A DNA stretch of 64,000 nucleotides, taken from positions 62,001 through 126,000 of the forward strand of contig CAMWON010000005.1 of assembly GCA_947175875.1 (NCBI GenBank). Reading direction: 5' to 3'. This document shows, in pieces, positions 23,958 through 33,260 of the stretch (the stretch's first letter is position 1; each line of letters begins with the position of its first letter). The notes beneath the pieces are model-generated. The model worked only from the letters and a program-made list of their open reading frames with translations. It did not search any database and was not told the DNA's origin. The stretch is from an uncultured Alphaproteobacteria bacterium. GTDB lineage: Bacteria > Pseudomonadota > Alphaproteobacteria > Rs-D84. A program made the position numbers and the translations under genes.

Positions 23958-26714
23958 TTACTCGCATTCGTATGTTGTCGTGTTCAGCTTTTGGCCCGTC
24001 GGGCACGTGCATGATGATGCGCCCCACGTTCCGCCGGTTTCCGTGCATGCGGTTTTGGCGTCGGGGTATACGCATCGCATTGAAACGCTGTTCCATTGCT
24101 TTTCCTGGGTTTCTGTCGTGCCGTCGGCGTTCGTTATCTTGTATGAGCCACAGGTGCACTTGGACATTGTGTCGCTCCATGTGCCGCCGGTTTTTGTGCA
24201 GCCGTCTTTGGGTGATGCGACGGTGCCGTCGTCCGGCGATGCGCAATATCCCCACTTGGTGCTGGCACTGGTTTCAATATAAAATCTTTTGTGTGTCGGA
24301 TGCGTGCGTTTGTCATATATGGTGTCCGCCCCGGTGGTGGCCGTACCGGTGCCGCTGTCGCCGCGCGATGGTGGGTTGGTGGAATCATCGGAAGTGTCGG
24401 ACGTCGTATCGTCGCGCTCGGTGTCAATCCATATGCCGCCCAGACGCTCGCACTCTTTGGACAGTTCGCGCGCCATGTCGATGCGTATTGAGTCCATTAC
24501 CACATTGACGTCCTGTAATATGTTGTTGGGCAACATGCCGCTGTCAGACTGGGACGGGCGTATGCATGTCTGTTGGGCATAACGGGCCAGTTTTTGATAC
24601 AGGCTGCCCTCGTAATCGCCGCAGCGTGACACGCCGCCGCAAATGGGGGCGCTGGTTCCGCCCAGGCATTCGCAACCGGCGCCGGCCATGTTGCACGGCA
24701 GGCACGCGTTGCCGGCGCGCTTGGTTCCGTTATATGTTGGGTCTGTCGCGCTCTGCGCCATGTAAAAGTCACGGTTGCAGCTGGTGTACATTTTCTTTGT
24801 CGGGCATGAATATCCACCGCTTTGCGTCGGAATTTGTCCCGGGGCGCGTGACGTTTTTTTCTCGGGGTCGGTTTGGGACTCATCGTCATTATTGTTGCCG
24901 CCGGTGGTTGTCCCGGTCAGCGGGCACATTGCGGCGTAATACATGCTGCCGGGGGTGTATGTGCGGCAACCAAACGGATATGAATGCAGGCTGTCGTTGC
25001 TGGGGACAGCGCACATTTCTTTTGCATAATCCAGCAGCGTCGCCTGGCACTGTTGTGCAATCTTTTGGTCGGTGATGGTGCCCATCGCGTTGACCAGCTC
25101 TTCCATGCCCTTGGAGCCGCCGCCGTACAGGTTCGCGCATGCGTACAATTTTTCACGGCACATTTCTTCCGACAGCTCCAGGCGCGAGCCCAGCAACAGC
25201 TGCTCTTTCACATTGCTAAAGTCTTTCAATGATTTGCTTTGCGTGTCATAGCACTGGTTAACGACGTCCAGACATTCGTTCTTGACCTGGCGGATTCGAG
25301 CATGCTGGCCCTGGTATATTTCCGTGATTGCCTGGCGCATGAATTCATCCCATACCTCGTCCGCCAGGTCGCGGCATGTCTCCAGACCGCGTGCGGCAAA
25401 CATGCGCTTGTTGTTTAACTCGTTCACTATCATGCGGTTTGCCTGGTTGTTCAATATGTCGCCCGCCAGCGATATTGACGATTCCAGCTGATAAAAGTCC
25501 GCGGTGTAAATCGGCTCGCCCGTGTCGCGGTTTAAATAGCGGCCCGACACGTCCAGGCAGTGCACGTAATCCGTGCCGCACGCCGTGTCGGCCGTGATGT
25601 CGCGGCGCACCTGGGCGATACAGTCGTTTATTGCGGTTGAATTGTGCGCGTCGTAATTTTCCAGACGGGCGGCATGCATTTCAGATTCCGCGTCGCGTAT
25701 CGCCGCGTTTGCCGCCGTGTATTTTTTATCCAGCGCCGTCGATAACGCGGTGCAGTCGTTTTCTATATACATTCCGTACGCCGACACGACCATGTTCAGC
25801 GTCGCGGTCGATGCGCACTGGTTCGATATCAAATCCACGCACTGGCTGTGCACGGCGTTGTACAGCGACTCGCCCGTCAGGTTCGCAATCTGGGCGCCCG
25901 ACGCCAGATCCGTCGTCGCCCAAATCGCGTTTATGTCGCCCGCGATGTCCAGGGAGCCCTGGGTTGACAGCGCCTTGGATTTTGTGTTCGACAAAACCTC
26001 GCTGATGCCGGCCAGTTTTTGTGCGCTGTCCGATTTGTCACGCGCGTTGGCGGCAATCGTTTCGCCCGCCGTCGCGTTCAGCATCGCCTTTACCTCGGCG
26101 CCGGTTTTTGGGATAACCTCTATGTTCAGGTCTTTGAAATCCTGTAACTGGTCGCTGGTCTGGGCCAGTTTGCGTTCCCGCGCCTGAATGTCGCTTAGCC
26201 GTGACGAACATATGCACCGGCGGTAAGAGTCGTTTTGTTTCGCGCAGAACTGGTCCATGCATGCAAAGTATGCGTCGCGGCATGCGTTGTATCCCGTGCC
26301 GAACGTGTTCGATGCGGTTGCGGTGGTTGTACCCGCGCGGGCCGGTGTGCGCGCCGCGCGCGATATCGATGCGGCGGCGACGGTGGTTGCGCCACTGCGT
26401 GCGGTGCGGGCGCTTTTTGCGGTGGTGGCACTGCGTGCGGTGGTGCTTTGCACCGTGTTTCGTGCAGTGCGTGCGGTTGTGTTTGTCGTTGCGCGCGTCG
26501 CGGTTCGCGATTGCGCCGCCGTGGTTGCGGCGGTGCGTGTCGTTACCGTGCCGGCGCGCGGCGTCGCCGTGCGCGCATCGCCGCGCGATGATACCGTTTG
26601 GGCCGATGATGTCGCGGCGGATTGACGGTTTATGCTGGATGCGTCACGCACCGCGGCATTGGCAACACCAATGCCGACCGCCAGCGTGCCGACAAGAAGC
26701 AAAAACTTTTTCAT
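23958..26714 (-). CDS. Large secreted cysteine-rich family protein (918 aa)
   Basis: Signal peptide MKKFLLLVGTLAVGIGVANA from ATG 26714; the frame extends upstream without support. Residues about 20-140 are an Ala/Thr/Arg-rich low-complexity region. The family core begins 'CRDAYFACMDQFC' with 'RRCICSSR', then 'IENDCTALSTALDKKYTAAN', 'NDCIAQVRRD' and 'CGTDYVHCLD'. The C-terminal third holds Cys-rich modules ('CLPCNMAGAGCECLGG', 'CTKTGGTWSDTMSKCTCGSY'), the latter in two or three related copies. Relative of 62384. Function unknown; abundant disulfides are likely. Confidence 0.78.
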   Translation of the reverse strand: MKKFLLLVGTLAVGIGVANAAVRDASSINRQSAATSSAQTVSSRGDARTATPRAGTVTTRTAATTAAQSRTATRATTNTTARTARNTVQSTTARSATTAKSARTARSGATTVAAASISRAARTPARAGTTTATASNTFGTGYNACRDAYFACMDQFCAKQNDSYRRCICSSRLSDIQARERKLAQTSDQLQDFKDLNIEVIPKTGAEVKAMLNATAGETIAANARDKSDSAQKLAGISEVLSNTKSKALSTQGSLDIAGDINAIWATTDLASGAQIANLTGESLYNAVHSQCVDLISNQCASTATLNMVVSAYGMYIENDCTALSTALDKKYTAANAAIRDAESEMHAARLENYDAHNSTAINDCIAQVRRDITADTACGTDYVHCLDVSGRYLNRDTGEPIYTADFYQLESSISLAGDILNNQANRMIVNELNNKRMFAARGLETCRDLADEVWDEFMRQAITEIYQGQHARIRQVKNECLDVVNQCYDTQSKSLKDFSNVKEQLLLGSRLELSEEMCREKLYACANLYGGGSKGMEELVNAMGTITDQKIAQQCQATLLDYAKEMCAVPSNDSLHSYPFGCRTYTPGSMYYAAMCPLTGTTTGGNNNDDESQTDPEKKTSRAPGQIPTQSGGYSCPTKKMYTSCNRDFYMAQSATDPTYNGTKRAGNACLPCNMAGAGCECLGGTSAPICGGVSRCGDYEGSLYQKLARYAQQTCIRPSQSDSGMLPNNILQDVNVVMDSIRIDMARELSKECERLGGIWIDTERDDTTSDTSDDSTNPPSRGDSGTGTATTGADTIYDKRTHPTHKRFYIETSASTKWGYCASPDDGTVASPKDGCTKTGGTWSDTMSKCTCGSYKITNADGTTETQEKQWNSVSMRCVYPDAKTACTETGGTWGASSCTCPTGQKLNTTTYECE

Positions 26715-26776
26715 TATTATAGAGTATATGATATCAAAAAGCGCGCCGCGCGGCAACGGATATTTACGGTTTTTCA

Positions 26777-26803
26777 AATAAAAAATCCCGCATGCGCGGG
26801 ATG
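26777..26803 (-). terminator. Terminator after infA
   Basis: On the minus strand CATCCCGCGCATGCGGGATTTTTT. Confidence 0.8.
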
Positions 26804-26805
26804 GT

Positions 26806-27060
26806 TTATTTTGCGGCCGCCGCCTGGTCCGGGGCGGGGCGATTACGCTCTACAAATGTGATGCGGCCCTTGTCCAAATCGTACGGGGTCATTTCAACGC
26901 GGACCTTTTCGCCAACGTTGACCCAGATGCGCGCCTTGCGCATTTTGCCGCATACCGTCGCCAAAATTTCATGTCCGTTTTCCAGTTTTACGCGAAACAT
27001 CGTGTTGGGCAGTTTGTCCTCAACCGTGCCGGTGAAAACGATTACGTCGTCTTTTGCCAT
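26806..27060 (-). CDS. infA: Translation initiation factor IF-1
   Basis: The 84-residue product is the S1-like OB-fold factor: '[20 protein letters not shown]' and '[20 protein letters not shown]', then '[19 protein letters not shown]'. It binds the ribosomal A site with IF-2 and IF-3. The C-terminus is extended by a short Pro/Ala-rich tail (APDQAAAAK) past the usual end near residue 72. AGAGGATAATTAC precedes the ATG. It is a single-gene unit between two divergently transcribed exported-protein genes. Confidence 0.96.
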   Translation of the reverse strand: MAKDDVIVFTGTVEDKLPNTMFRVKLENGHEILATVCGKMRKARIWVNVGEKVRVEMTPYDLDKGRITFVERNRPAPDQAAAAK

Positions 27061-27134
27061 GTAATTATCCTCTAATTTTCGAATGTCATGATATTGCCGA
27101 CGTTAAAAAAAAGCAAGAATATTTTTATATCTGC

Positions 27135-27163
27135 TTGCACAGGTCCGCCTGTTTTGATAAAAT
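27135..27163 (+). promoter_or_regulatory. Sigma70 promoter for the 27192-31815 operon
   Basis: TTGCAC (27135), 17 nt, TAAAAT (27158). Confidence 0.65.
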
Positions 27164-27191
27164 TATACATAATAATGTAGGGTGGGAATGT

Positions 27192-29345
27192 ATGAAATCT
27201 AGATTTCTGGTTATGTTGCTGTGTATGACGCCTGCGGCCCTGTACGGGGCGGAGCGCACGGATGAGGCACGCGTCGGCGTTCGGCGTATGTCCATGGCGG
27301 CGGCGCATGCGCCAAACGTTACGACGAACCTGGGCGCCGCCAGCGGCGGCAGTACGCCCACAATGACGGTAAAGCCCAGCGGGACCGCAACGTCGGCACC
27401 GGCACCCGCCACGCCGTCGCCGCAGCCGGCAGAGCCCACGCTGGCTGCACCGGCAAAGGTTGCCAGCAGCGACTGTCGTGATGCATATCGTGCCTGTATG
27501 GATGAATTTTGTCTGCTGGACGAAAGCGAGGGGTATCGCTGTGCATGCTCGGCAAATATCAACCAATCAAAAAGTTTGATTCAGGAAATTCAGCAGATTC
27601 AGGCGGACGCCGACAAATTATATACCGAGGGGGTAGAGCGCGAACAGCTGGGGGCGAAAGTTAAACTGGTGTTTGGTGAGAGCGAGGCCGCAAAGAAAAG
27701 CTCGCGCGCGTCGGGGTTGAGTTTTTCGGAATGGTTAAAGAGCGATAGCGGTTCCGAAGAAGGACTGGGGGCGGATGCGGATATCGGCGACGGGCTGTAT
27801 GCGATGGCGGCGGATTATTGCGCCGACCAGCTGGAGGCGTGCGGCACAAAGGCGGAGATGGAAGAAATGCTGTATGCGCGCATGATTGTTCAAGACTGCA
27901 AGTCTTTTGACTCATATCTTGCGGACCAGAAATCCAATGCAACGGCGAACAAGCGCACGGCAGAGGCCGCAGTACGCAAGGCGCGTCTGGAAATGCTGGA
28001 CACGACGAACAAGTATAATCGCGGCGAATGTCTGCTGGCGTATCGTTCTTGTATCGCCGACAAGGGCGGATGTGGTGCGAATTTTGAAAACTGTTTGGAT
28101 GCGGACCTGTTGGGACGCCGCGCGAACGCATGTGAAAATGTTTTGGACCAGTGTATGGCGGTGCGCTCGTACGTGCTGCAGGACTGGGAGGCGGAATCAC
28201 AGAGCATACTGGTGGAAGCGGCAAAGTATGCCGACAAAAACGCGCGTGCGACATGCCTGGCGCGTATTCAGGCGTGCTTGGAAGACGGCTGTTCGACCAG
28301 TACCAATTCCGCATGTTTGACAGATGTGAATGTGGCGGCCGGTGTGTGCCCGATTATTGACGAGTGCAACACCATGATTCCGGGCATCAAGTCCGTTGTT
28401 AACGACAAGCTGGGGTATCTGCGTACACAGTTTTGTCAGAACGACGTTGACAAGTGTCTGCGCGATAAGTGCGGTGAAAACTTTACCGCGCCGGAATGCA
28501 TTGGTAAAAAGACCAGTGAAATATCGGCGATGTGTCCGCAGTCCATGTTTCCGTCGTGCAAGAACGAGACACAGTTCAACATTATTCTGCAGGCCGCATT
28601 GTTGCAGATGGATTACCAGATGCTGCAGGGGTGCCTGAATTATTTCGGCGAAGAACTGGGCAAGGTCTGTGGTACGGATATGGCGTGTCTGCCGTCCGAT
28701 GACACGGTTCAGGCGCTGTCCGCGATTCCGGATACTGAGGCGGGACTGGCGGCGTTGCGCGTTCAGGTTCGTGACAATTCCAAGAAAGCGGTGGATGAGT
28801 TCTTTAAGCAGTTTGAAAAAGATATGACCGTTGCGGCGTGCGCCGATGCGAAAAAGCCAAAGGGACGCAGTTCCTTGGGGGCAAGCGTGTTTAACAGCGC
28901 GAAACTGGTTGCGGAAATCGGTGCGGAAAACCGTGCGATGCGCGAACTGGAAAGCAAGATTGCCGAACTGTCGCGCAAGCAGGACCTGGCGGCGGCCAAG
29001 AAAAACTGTGAAACAACATACAAGCCGGAAACACCGGACAAGTCCGACAAGAATTACAGCTATATCCGCAGTGTGACATTTGAACCGGATTTGAGAAACT
29101 GTCATGTATGCCGTATGCAGCAGGTATGCGAAACCGGCGGCGAATCCAAGGGTGCGGCGGGTCTGAAGGGCCTGGCGGGCGGTCTGTCTGCGGGTGCATC
29201 AATGGGAACGATGGTCAGCCCCGGATGGGGAACCGCAATCGGTGGTGTCGTCGGCGGACTGGGCGGATTCCTGGCCGGACACAGCAGTGGCGGGCAGAAA
29301 GATTTCTGCCAGGAATTGGAATCTTGTGAAGATATAAATATGTAG
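27192..29345 (+). CDS. Large secreted cysteine-rich family protein with glycine zipper (717 aa)
   Basis: ATG 27192 follows GGTGGG; signal peptide MKSRFLVMLLCMTPAALYGA. A Pro/Ala/Thr linker leads to the family core 'CRDAYRACMDEFC' with 'YRCACSAN', 'YARMIVQDCKSFDSYLADQ', 'NKYNRGECLLAYRSC' and 'CGANFENCLD'. The C-terminal end differs from its relatives: after 'RNCHVCRMQQVC' comes a Gly-zipper hairpin ('GLKGLAGGLSAGASMGTM' and 'GGVVGGLGGFLAG') that may insert into a membrane, then CEDINM. The next family member starts 7 bp later, so they form an operon. Confidence 0.8.
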   Translation: MKSRFLVMLLCMTPAALYGAERTDEARVGVRRMSMAAAHAPNVTTNLGAASGGSTPTMTVKPSGTATSAPAPATPSPQPAEPTLAAPAKVASSDCRDAYRACMDEFCLLDESEGYRCACSANINQSKSLIQEIQQIQADADKLYTEGVEREQLGAKVKLVFGESEAAKKSSRASGLSFSEWLKSDSGSEEGLGADADIGDGLYAMAADYCADQLEACGTKAEMEEMLYARMIVQDCKSFDSYLADQKSNATANKRTAEAAVRKARLEMLDTTNKYNRGECLLAYRSCIADKGGCGANFENCLDADLLGRRANACENVLDQCMAVRSYVLQDWEAESQSILVEAAKYADKNARATCLARIQACLEDGCSTSTNSACLTDVNVAAGVCPIIDECNTMIPGIKSVVNDKLGYLRTQFCQNDVDKCLRDKCGENFTAPECIGKKTSEISAMCPQSMFPSCKNETQFNIILQAALLQMDYQMLQGCLNYFGEELGKVCGTDMACLPSDDTVQALSAIPDTEAGLAALRVQVRDNSKKAVDEFFKQFEKDMTVAACADAKKPKGRSSLGASVFNSAKLVAEIGAENRAMRELESKIAELSRKQDLAAAKKNCETTYKPETPDKSDKNYSYIRSVTFEPDLRNCHVCRMQQVCETGGESKGAAGLKGLAGGLSAGASMGTMVSPGWGTAIGGVVGGLGGFLAGHSSGGQKDFCQELESCEDINM

Positions 29346-29352
29346 GTGTGAT

Positions 29353-31815
29353 ATGCAGATAAATATGCGCGCGATATTTACAGGTTTTTTGATTGCGGCG
29401 GCGGCCTTTTCGGGCGCTGATGCCGCAACTGCGAAAACATCAAAACAATCGGCCATTCAAAAAGGGACCAGCGTACGCACCAGGGTTGATGCGTCGGACC
29501 TGTACAACCAGGCGTGTTATGACGCGTATTACGGATGCATGGACCAGTTTTGTATTCCGGACAACGCCAACGGCGGCAGCTGTACCTGCAGTGATGACAG
29601 TATTGCCTATGAAAAGGAATTTGCCGAAATTCAAAAGATTCTGGAAGAGGCGGCGCGCATTTCAACGATAGAGGTTGAAAAGGTAAAGGCGGGCGCGAAT
29701 GCCGACATTATCTTTACCGGAACGCGTGAATATGACGAAAACGGCAACTTGAAAAAAGTTGATGAATTGGTCAAAGGTTCGACAAAAGAGCAGCAGCGCA
29801 AAGAGCTGTTGGCATTGTTTGACAATACGCTTTATGACGACGACGAAGAGGGCGGATATTCATTGGCCGACATGGCCAGCAAAAAGGGCAGCGAGCTGCA
29901 TGCGGCCGCGGAAGAAATTTGCCGCGAACAGATTCCGGAATCCTGTGAAAAGGATTTGAAGTTCCTGCGCCAGGTGTATGCCCGCCAGATTGTATCGGAC
30001 TGTACGGCGTTTAAAAACAGTCTGGCCTCAAAGCGCCAGGCGGCCGAATTAGAGCTGGCCAATGCGGAAAGCGATGTTCGCACGGCGTTAAAGGAAAGCT
30101 TTGATGCTGCCAACAAGTATGATTTGGGTACCTGCATGGTTGAGTTCAAAAAATGTATGCAGACCGAAGATGCGTGCGGTACGGACTGGAACAACTGTGT
30201 GTTCACAATCGCGTCTGAAAACATGCAGAACAACAAGGCGCAAAGCACGGCCGGTACAACCGTTAACACGGTTAACACATATGACATAACAGCCTCGACG
30301 ATGGAGATTCTCAGCTCTAAGCGCGTTATCTGTGAAAAGGTTTTGAACCAGTGCGTCGCCGTGCGCGACATGGTTTGGCCGGCATTCCTGCGCGAGGCGG
30401 CGCCGACAATCCGCGTGGCTGAACAGGCGGCGGAATCAAAGTTTAGACAGTCCTGTTTAACCAACATATCCAGCTGTATTCAAAAGGCGTGTAAAGACGA
30501 CATTGTCGGCAAGGGTGTTGATACAATGGATGCATGCTTGTCCCGTCCGGATATGGCGCGCAGCTTTTGTAAGGTTGAAATAGACCCGTGCGAGCGCATG
30601 GAGCCGCTGATTTGGGGATATGTCGTGGACAAGCTGGCGGCGATGCGTGTCGACGCATGTACACAGGAGGTAAAGGATTGCTTTACCGACGATACGCGCT
30701 GCGGGGCTGATTTCTCGAACTGTATCGGTATGGATTATGACTATATCCATGATATCTGTCCGATTGACAAGCTGGTTGTGTGCAAGGCAAATAATCCGAA
30801 CTTTTCCATGGACGATTTGGACTCAATGCTGATGGGATTGTATCTGAATATCGACAACCAGGCGTTGACACAGTGCCAGGATTTGGTTGATAAAAAGATG
30901 GCTGAAATCTGCGGCAGTACGACCGACTGTAACAAATTCGCCGCAGACGAAACGATTGGCACGGGCAGTCTGCGCTCTCAGAAAGACGGCACCACATATC
31001 GCGTCACCGGCATGATTTCCTTTGGCAGCATCAAGATGGGTGATGCCACGGGCCGCACTGTTGATGACGGCGAAGGGGGCAAGATTAAACTGGGGCCGGG
31101 CGAAATAGGGGTCGGTGAATATCTGGCCCAGGTGCGTTCCCGGAATGCAAGCGTCGCCAATGCGGACGGCATCATGTCTTCAATAGAAGAAGAGTTGAAT
31201 AATATTGCCGGAACTATTAACCGCACTATTGAAATGATAGAGCAGGATCCGCAGATTCAGTACTGCGTCAACGGGCGCGACTTAAGCCAGATAACCGGCA
31301 AGTCAAATCAGAAAACAACCGGTCGTTTCCCGAACCTGTTAACCCAGGTAAAGATGCAGATTGCGATTGCCGCACTGCGTCAGGCCCAGGATAACTACAA
31401 TAAAAAGTTGACCGAGGAAATAACCAAGGCGACAAAAGATGCGTCTGCGGACTTGGCCCAGTTCATGTGTCAAAAGATTGCGGAAAACAACGGCGCATTG
31501 GTCGGGGCGACGAATGTTGACACGCCGCTGGCACCGCCGTATGCAATCAGCTATGATGTCGGCGCCGGCTTGACAACGGCCGATTTGACCCAGGGCGGTT
31601 CCGGCAGCAGCACGGTTCAGGCGGGCAATGGCAACGGCAGTAATGTTACAAAAGACGTGACATCCATATTCAGCCGTGATACGCGTACATGTCATGTCTG
31701 CACCACGGTAACGACGCAGAGTTGTACGGTAAAGGGCGGCAACTGGTTCCGTAAGAAGAACACCAGCTGTGATGTAAAAGCCAACGGACCGAACTGCGAA
31801 GATATTCAAATGTAA
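29353..31815 (+). CDS. Large secreted cysteine-rich family protein (820 aa)
   Basis: Signal peptide to about residue 25 (MQINMRAIFTGFLIAAAAFSG); AGGTG precedes the ATG. The core starts almost at once: 'CYDAYYGCMDQFC' with 'GSCTCSDD', 'YARQIVSDCTAFKNSL', 'NKYDLGTCMVEFKKC' and 'CGTDWNNC'. Most similar to the gene at 6836, including 'ACKDDIVGKG'-type and 'ICPIDKLVVCK' segments, and ending in 'CEDIQM' after 'RTCHVCTTVTTQSC'. It lacks the long low-complexity N-terminus of 6836. Second gene of an operon with 27192; mscS follows. Confidence 0.8.
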   Translation: MQINMRAIFTGFLIAAAAFSGADAATAKTSKQSAIQKGTSVRTRVDASDLYNQACYDAYYGCMDQFCIPDNANGGSCTCSDDSIAYEKEFAEIQKILEEAARISTIEVEKVKAGANADIIFTGTREYDENGNLKKVDELVKGSTKEQQRKELLALFDNTLYDDDEEGGYSLADMASKKGSELHAAAEEICREQIPESCEKDLKFLRQVYARQIVSDCTAFKNSLASKRQAAELELANAESDVRTALKESFDAANKYDLGTCMVEFKKCMQTEDACGTDWNNCVFTIASENMQNNKAQSTAGTTVNTVNTYDITASTMEILSSKRVICEKVLNQCVAVRDMVWPAFLREAAPTIRVAEQAAESKFRQSCLTNISSCIQKACKDDIVGKGVDTMDACLSRPDMARSFCKVEIDPCERMEPLIWGYVVDKLAAMRVDACTQEVKDCFTDDTRCGADFSNCIGMDYDYIHDICPIDKLVVCKANNPNFSMDDLDSMLMGLYLNIDNQALTQCQDLVDKKMAEICGSTTDCNKFAADETIGTGSLRSQKDGTTYRVTGMISFGSIKMGDATGRTVDDGEGGKIKLGPGEIGVGEYLAQVRSRNASVANADGIMSSIEEELNNIAGTINRTIEMIEQDPQIQYCVNGRDLSQITGKSNQKTTGRFPNLLTQVKMQIAIAALRQAQDNYNKKLTEEITKATKDASADLAQFMCQKIAENNGALVGATNVDTPLAPPYAISYDVGAGLTTADLTQGGSGSSTVQAGNGNGSNVTKDVTSIFSRDTRTCHVCTTVTTQSCTVKGGNWFRKKNTSCDVKANGPNCEDIQM

Positions 31816-31820
31816 TAAAT

Positions 31821-31843
31821 ACTCCCGGCCATCGGCCGGGAGT
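31821..31843 (+). other. Strong hairpin between 29353 gene and mscS
   Basis: ACTCCCGGCC-ATC-GGCCGGGAGT, perfect, followed by TAAAAATG rather than a T-tract. It may stabilise or process the mRNA. Confidence 0.55.
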
Positions 31844-31869
31844 AAAAATGAAAAGGGAAAGGTAATACA

Positions 31870-32715
31870 ATGAATGCGGATACTGTGACACCATTATCAA
31901 ACTTAAGCTTGCATGACGTTTTGGCCCAGCTGATAGAAGGGGCGGTGCATTTCAGCTTTCGAATAATGACGGCGCTGTTGATTCTGTCCGTGGGACTGTG
32001 GCTGTCGGCGCGCCTGACACGAATTGTGAAACGCGGTATGGAGCGCCGCAAACTGGAACCCTCACTGCAGTCGTTCCTGGCGTCGTTTGTCAGCATCATT
32101 TCAAAAGTGTTCGTATTCGTCATTGTTTTGACAACGGTCGGTGTTCAGATGACGGCGATTACCGCGGCGTTGGGTGCGGCGGCATTGGCGGTCGGTATGG
32201 CATTGTCCGGTACGATGCAGAACGTGGCGGGCGGACTGGTCATCCTGTTTTTCAAACCGTTTAAGATTGGCGACACCATCACCACGGCCAGCGGCAAGAC
32301 GGGTGTTGTTAAGAAGATTATGATTTTTACGACGGAACTGCGCACGTTTGACAACCAGACGATATATTTGCCGAATGCGGCGTTGTCCAACGGCGAAATA
32401 ACCAATCTGTCGCATGGCGGGATTCGCCGTACGGATTTGGTTATCGGTATTTCCTATGGCGACAGTGTAGATAACGCGCGTCGTGTGATTCTGGATATTT
32501 TGGCCAAAGATGCGCGCGTAAAGCAAAGTCCTGAGCCGTCTGTTTTTGTATCCAATCTGGCGGACAGTGCGGTTGAATTAACGGTTCGCTTTTGGACGAC
32601 ATGGCCGGATTTGGCGCCGACCGGGGCCGCAATCCGCGAAGAGATTTATAAGACTCTGCCAAAGAAGAAATTGAATTTTCCGTTCCCTCAGATGGATGTT
32701 CATATAGTGAAATAA
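31870..32715 (+). CDS. mscS: Small-conductance mechanosensitive channel (MscS family)
   Basis: The 281-residue product has three N-terminal transmembrane helices. The pore-lining TM3 is 'ALGAAALAVGMALSGTMQNV', with the Ala/Gly packing pattern of MscS, followed by the beta domain 'FKPFKIGDTITTASGKTGVV' and 'NQTIYLPNAALSNGEITNLS'. It gates under membrane tension to release solutes during hypo-osmotic shock. AAAGGG precedes the ATG. It could be read through from the secreted-protein operon. A terminator follows. Confidence 0.93.
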   Translation: MNADTVTPLSNLSLHDVLAQLIEGAVHFSFRIMTALLILSVGLWLSARLTRIVKRGMERRKLEPSLQSFLASFVSIISKVFVFVIVLTTVGVQMTAITAALGAAALAVGMALSGTMQNVAGGLVILFFKPFKIGDTITTASGKTGVVKKIMIFTTELRTFDNQTIYLPNAALSNGEITNLSHGGIRRTDLVIGISYGDSVDNARRVILDILAKDARVKQSPEPSVFVSNLADSAVELTVRFWTTWPDLAPTGAAIREEIYKTLPKKKLNFPFPQMDVHIVK

Positions 32716-32719
32716 ATAA

Positions 32720-32748
32720 ACGGCGCGCCATCGGCGCGCTGTTTTTTT
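32720..32748 (+). terminator. Terminator after mscS
   Basis: CGGCGCGC-CAT-CGGCGCGCTG followed by TTTTTTT. Confidence 0.85.
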
Positions 32749-32814
32749 CCTAGATATTTTATTTTTTATTTGTGCTATAGTCTGTTATGCCAACATAACA
32801 AAGGGAGAATCCAC

Positions 32815-33183
32815 ATGAAAAAGACAGCTATATTTGCGGTATGCGCCGCGGCGTTTGCGACGGCCGCCAATGCAGGGTTTCAGCCGGCCCAGCCGACGAC
32901 GTCGGCCGGCGGCTTTATCGGCAATGAAACGATTGTCACGGTAAAACAGGCCAAAGAAATGCGCGACGACACAAACGTTATCATGCAGGGTAAAATCGTT
33001 GCCCAGGTCAAAGGCGACAAATACACGTTCGAAGACAACACCGGCAGCATTACTGTTGAAATCGATGATGAAGACTGGCGCGGCCAGACGGTGACTCCGT
33101 CCGACACGGTAAAGATTTACGGCGAGGTTGACCGTGGCCTGACCAAGACCGAAATTGATGTCGATACGATACAGAAAATGTAA
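32815..33183 (+). CDS. YgiW/YdeI-family periplasmic OB-fold protein
   Basis: ATG 32815 follows AAGGGAGA; the product has 122 residues with a signal peptide (to about 20, FATAANA). The mature domain reads 'GGFIGNETIVTVKQAKEMRD', 'IVAQVKGDKYTFEDNTGSI', 'VEIDDEDWRGQTVTPSDTV' and 'IYGEVDR', the NirD/YgiW/YdeI (BOF) stress-tolerance fold. In enterobacteria such proteins are periplasmic and linked to stress resistance and signalling. Single-gene unit with its own terminator. Confidence 0.88.
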   Translation: MKKTAIFAVCAAAFATAANAGFQPAQPTTSAGGFIGNETIVTVKQAKEMRDDTNVIMQGKIVAQVKGDKYTFEDNTGSITVEIDDEDWRGQTVTPSDTVKIYGEVDRGLTKTEIDVDTIQKM

Positions 33184-33213
33184 AAAAAATCGCCCAACCG
33201 GGCGATTTTTTTA
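33184..33213 (+). terminator. Terminator after the BOF-fold gene
   Basis: AAATCGCCC-AACC-GGGCGATTTTTTT. Confidence 0.88.
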
Positions 33214-33228
33214 AGGCTAAGTATTATT

Positions 33229-33258
33229 ATAAAAAATCCCCGCCATTCGGCGGGTGGA
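33229..33258 (-). terminator. Terminator after the OmpA-domain gene
   Basis: On the minus strand CACCCGCCGAATGGCGGGGATTTTTTAT. Confidence 0.8.
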
Positions 33259-33260
33259 TT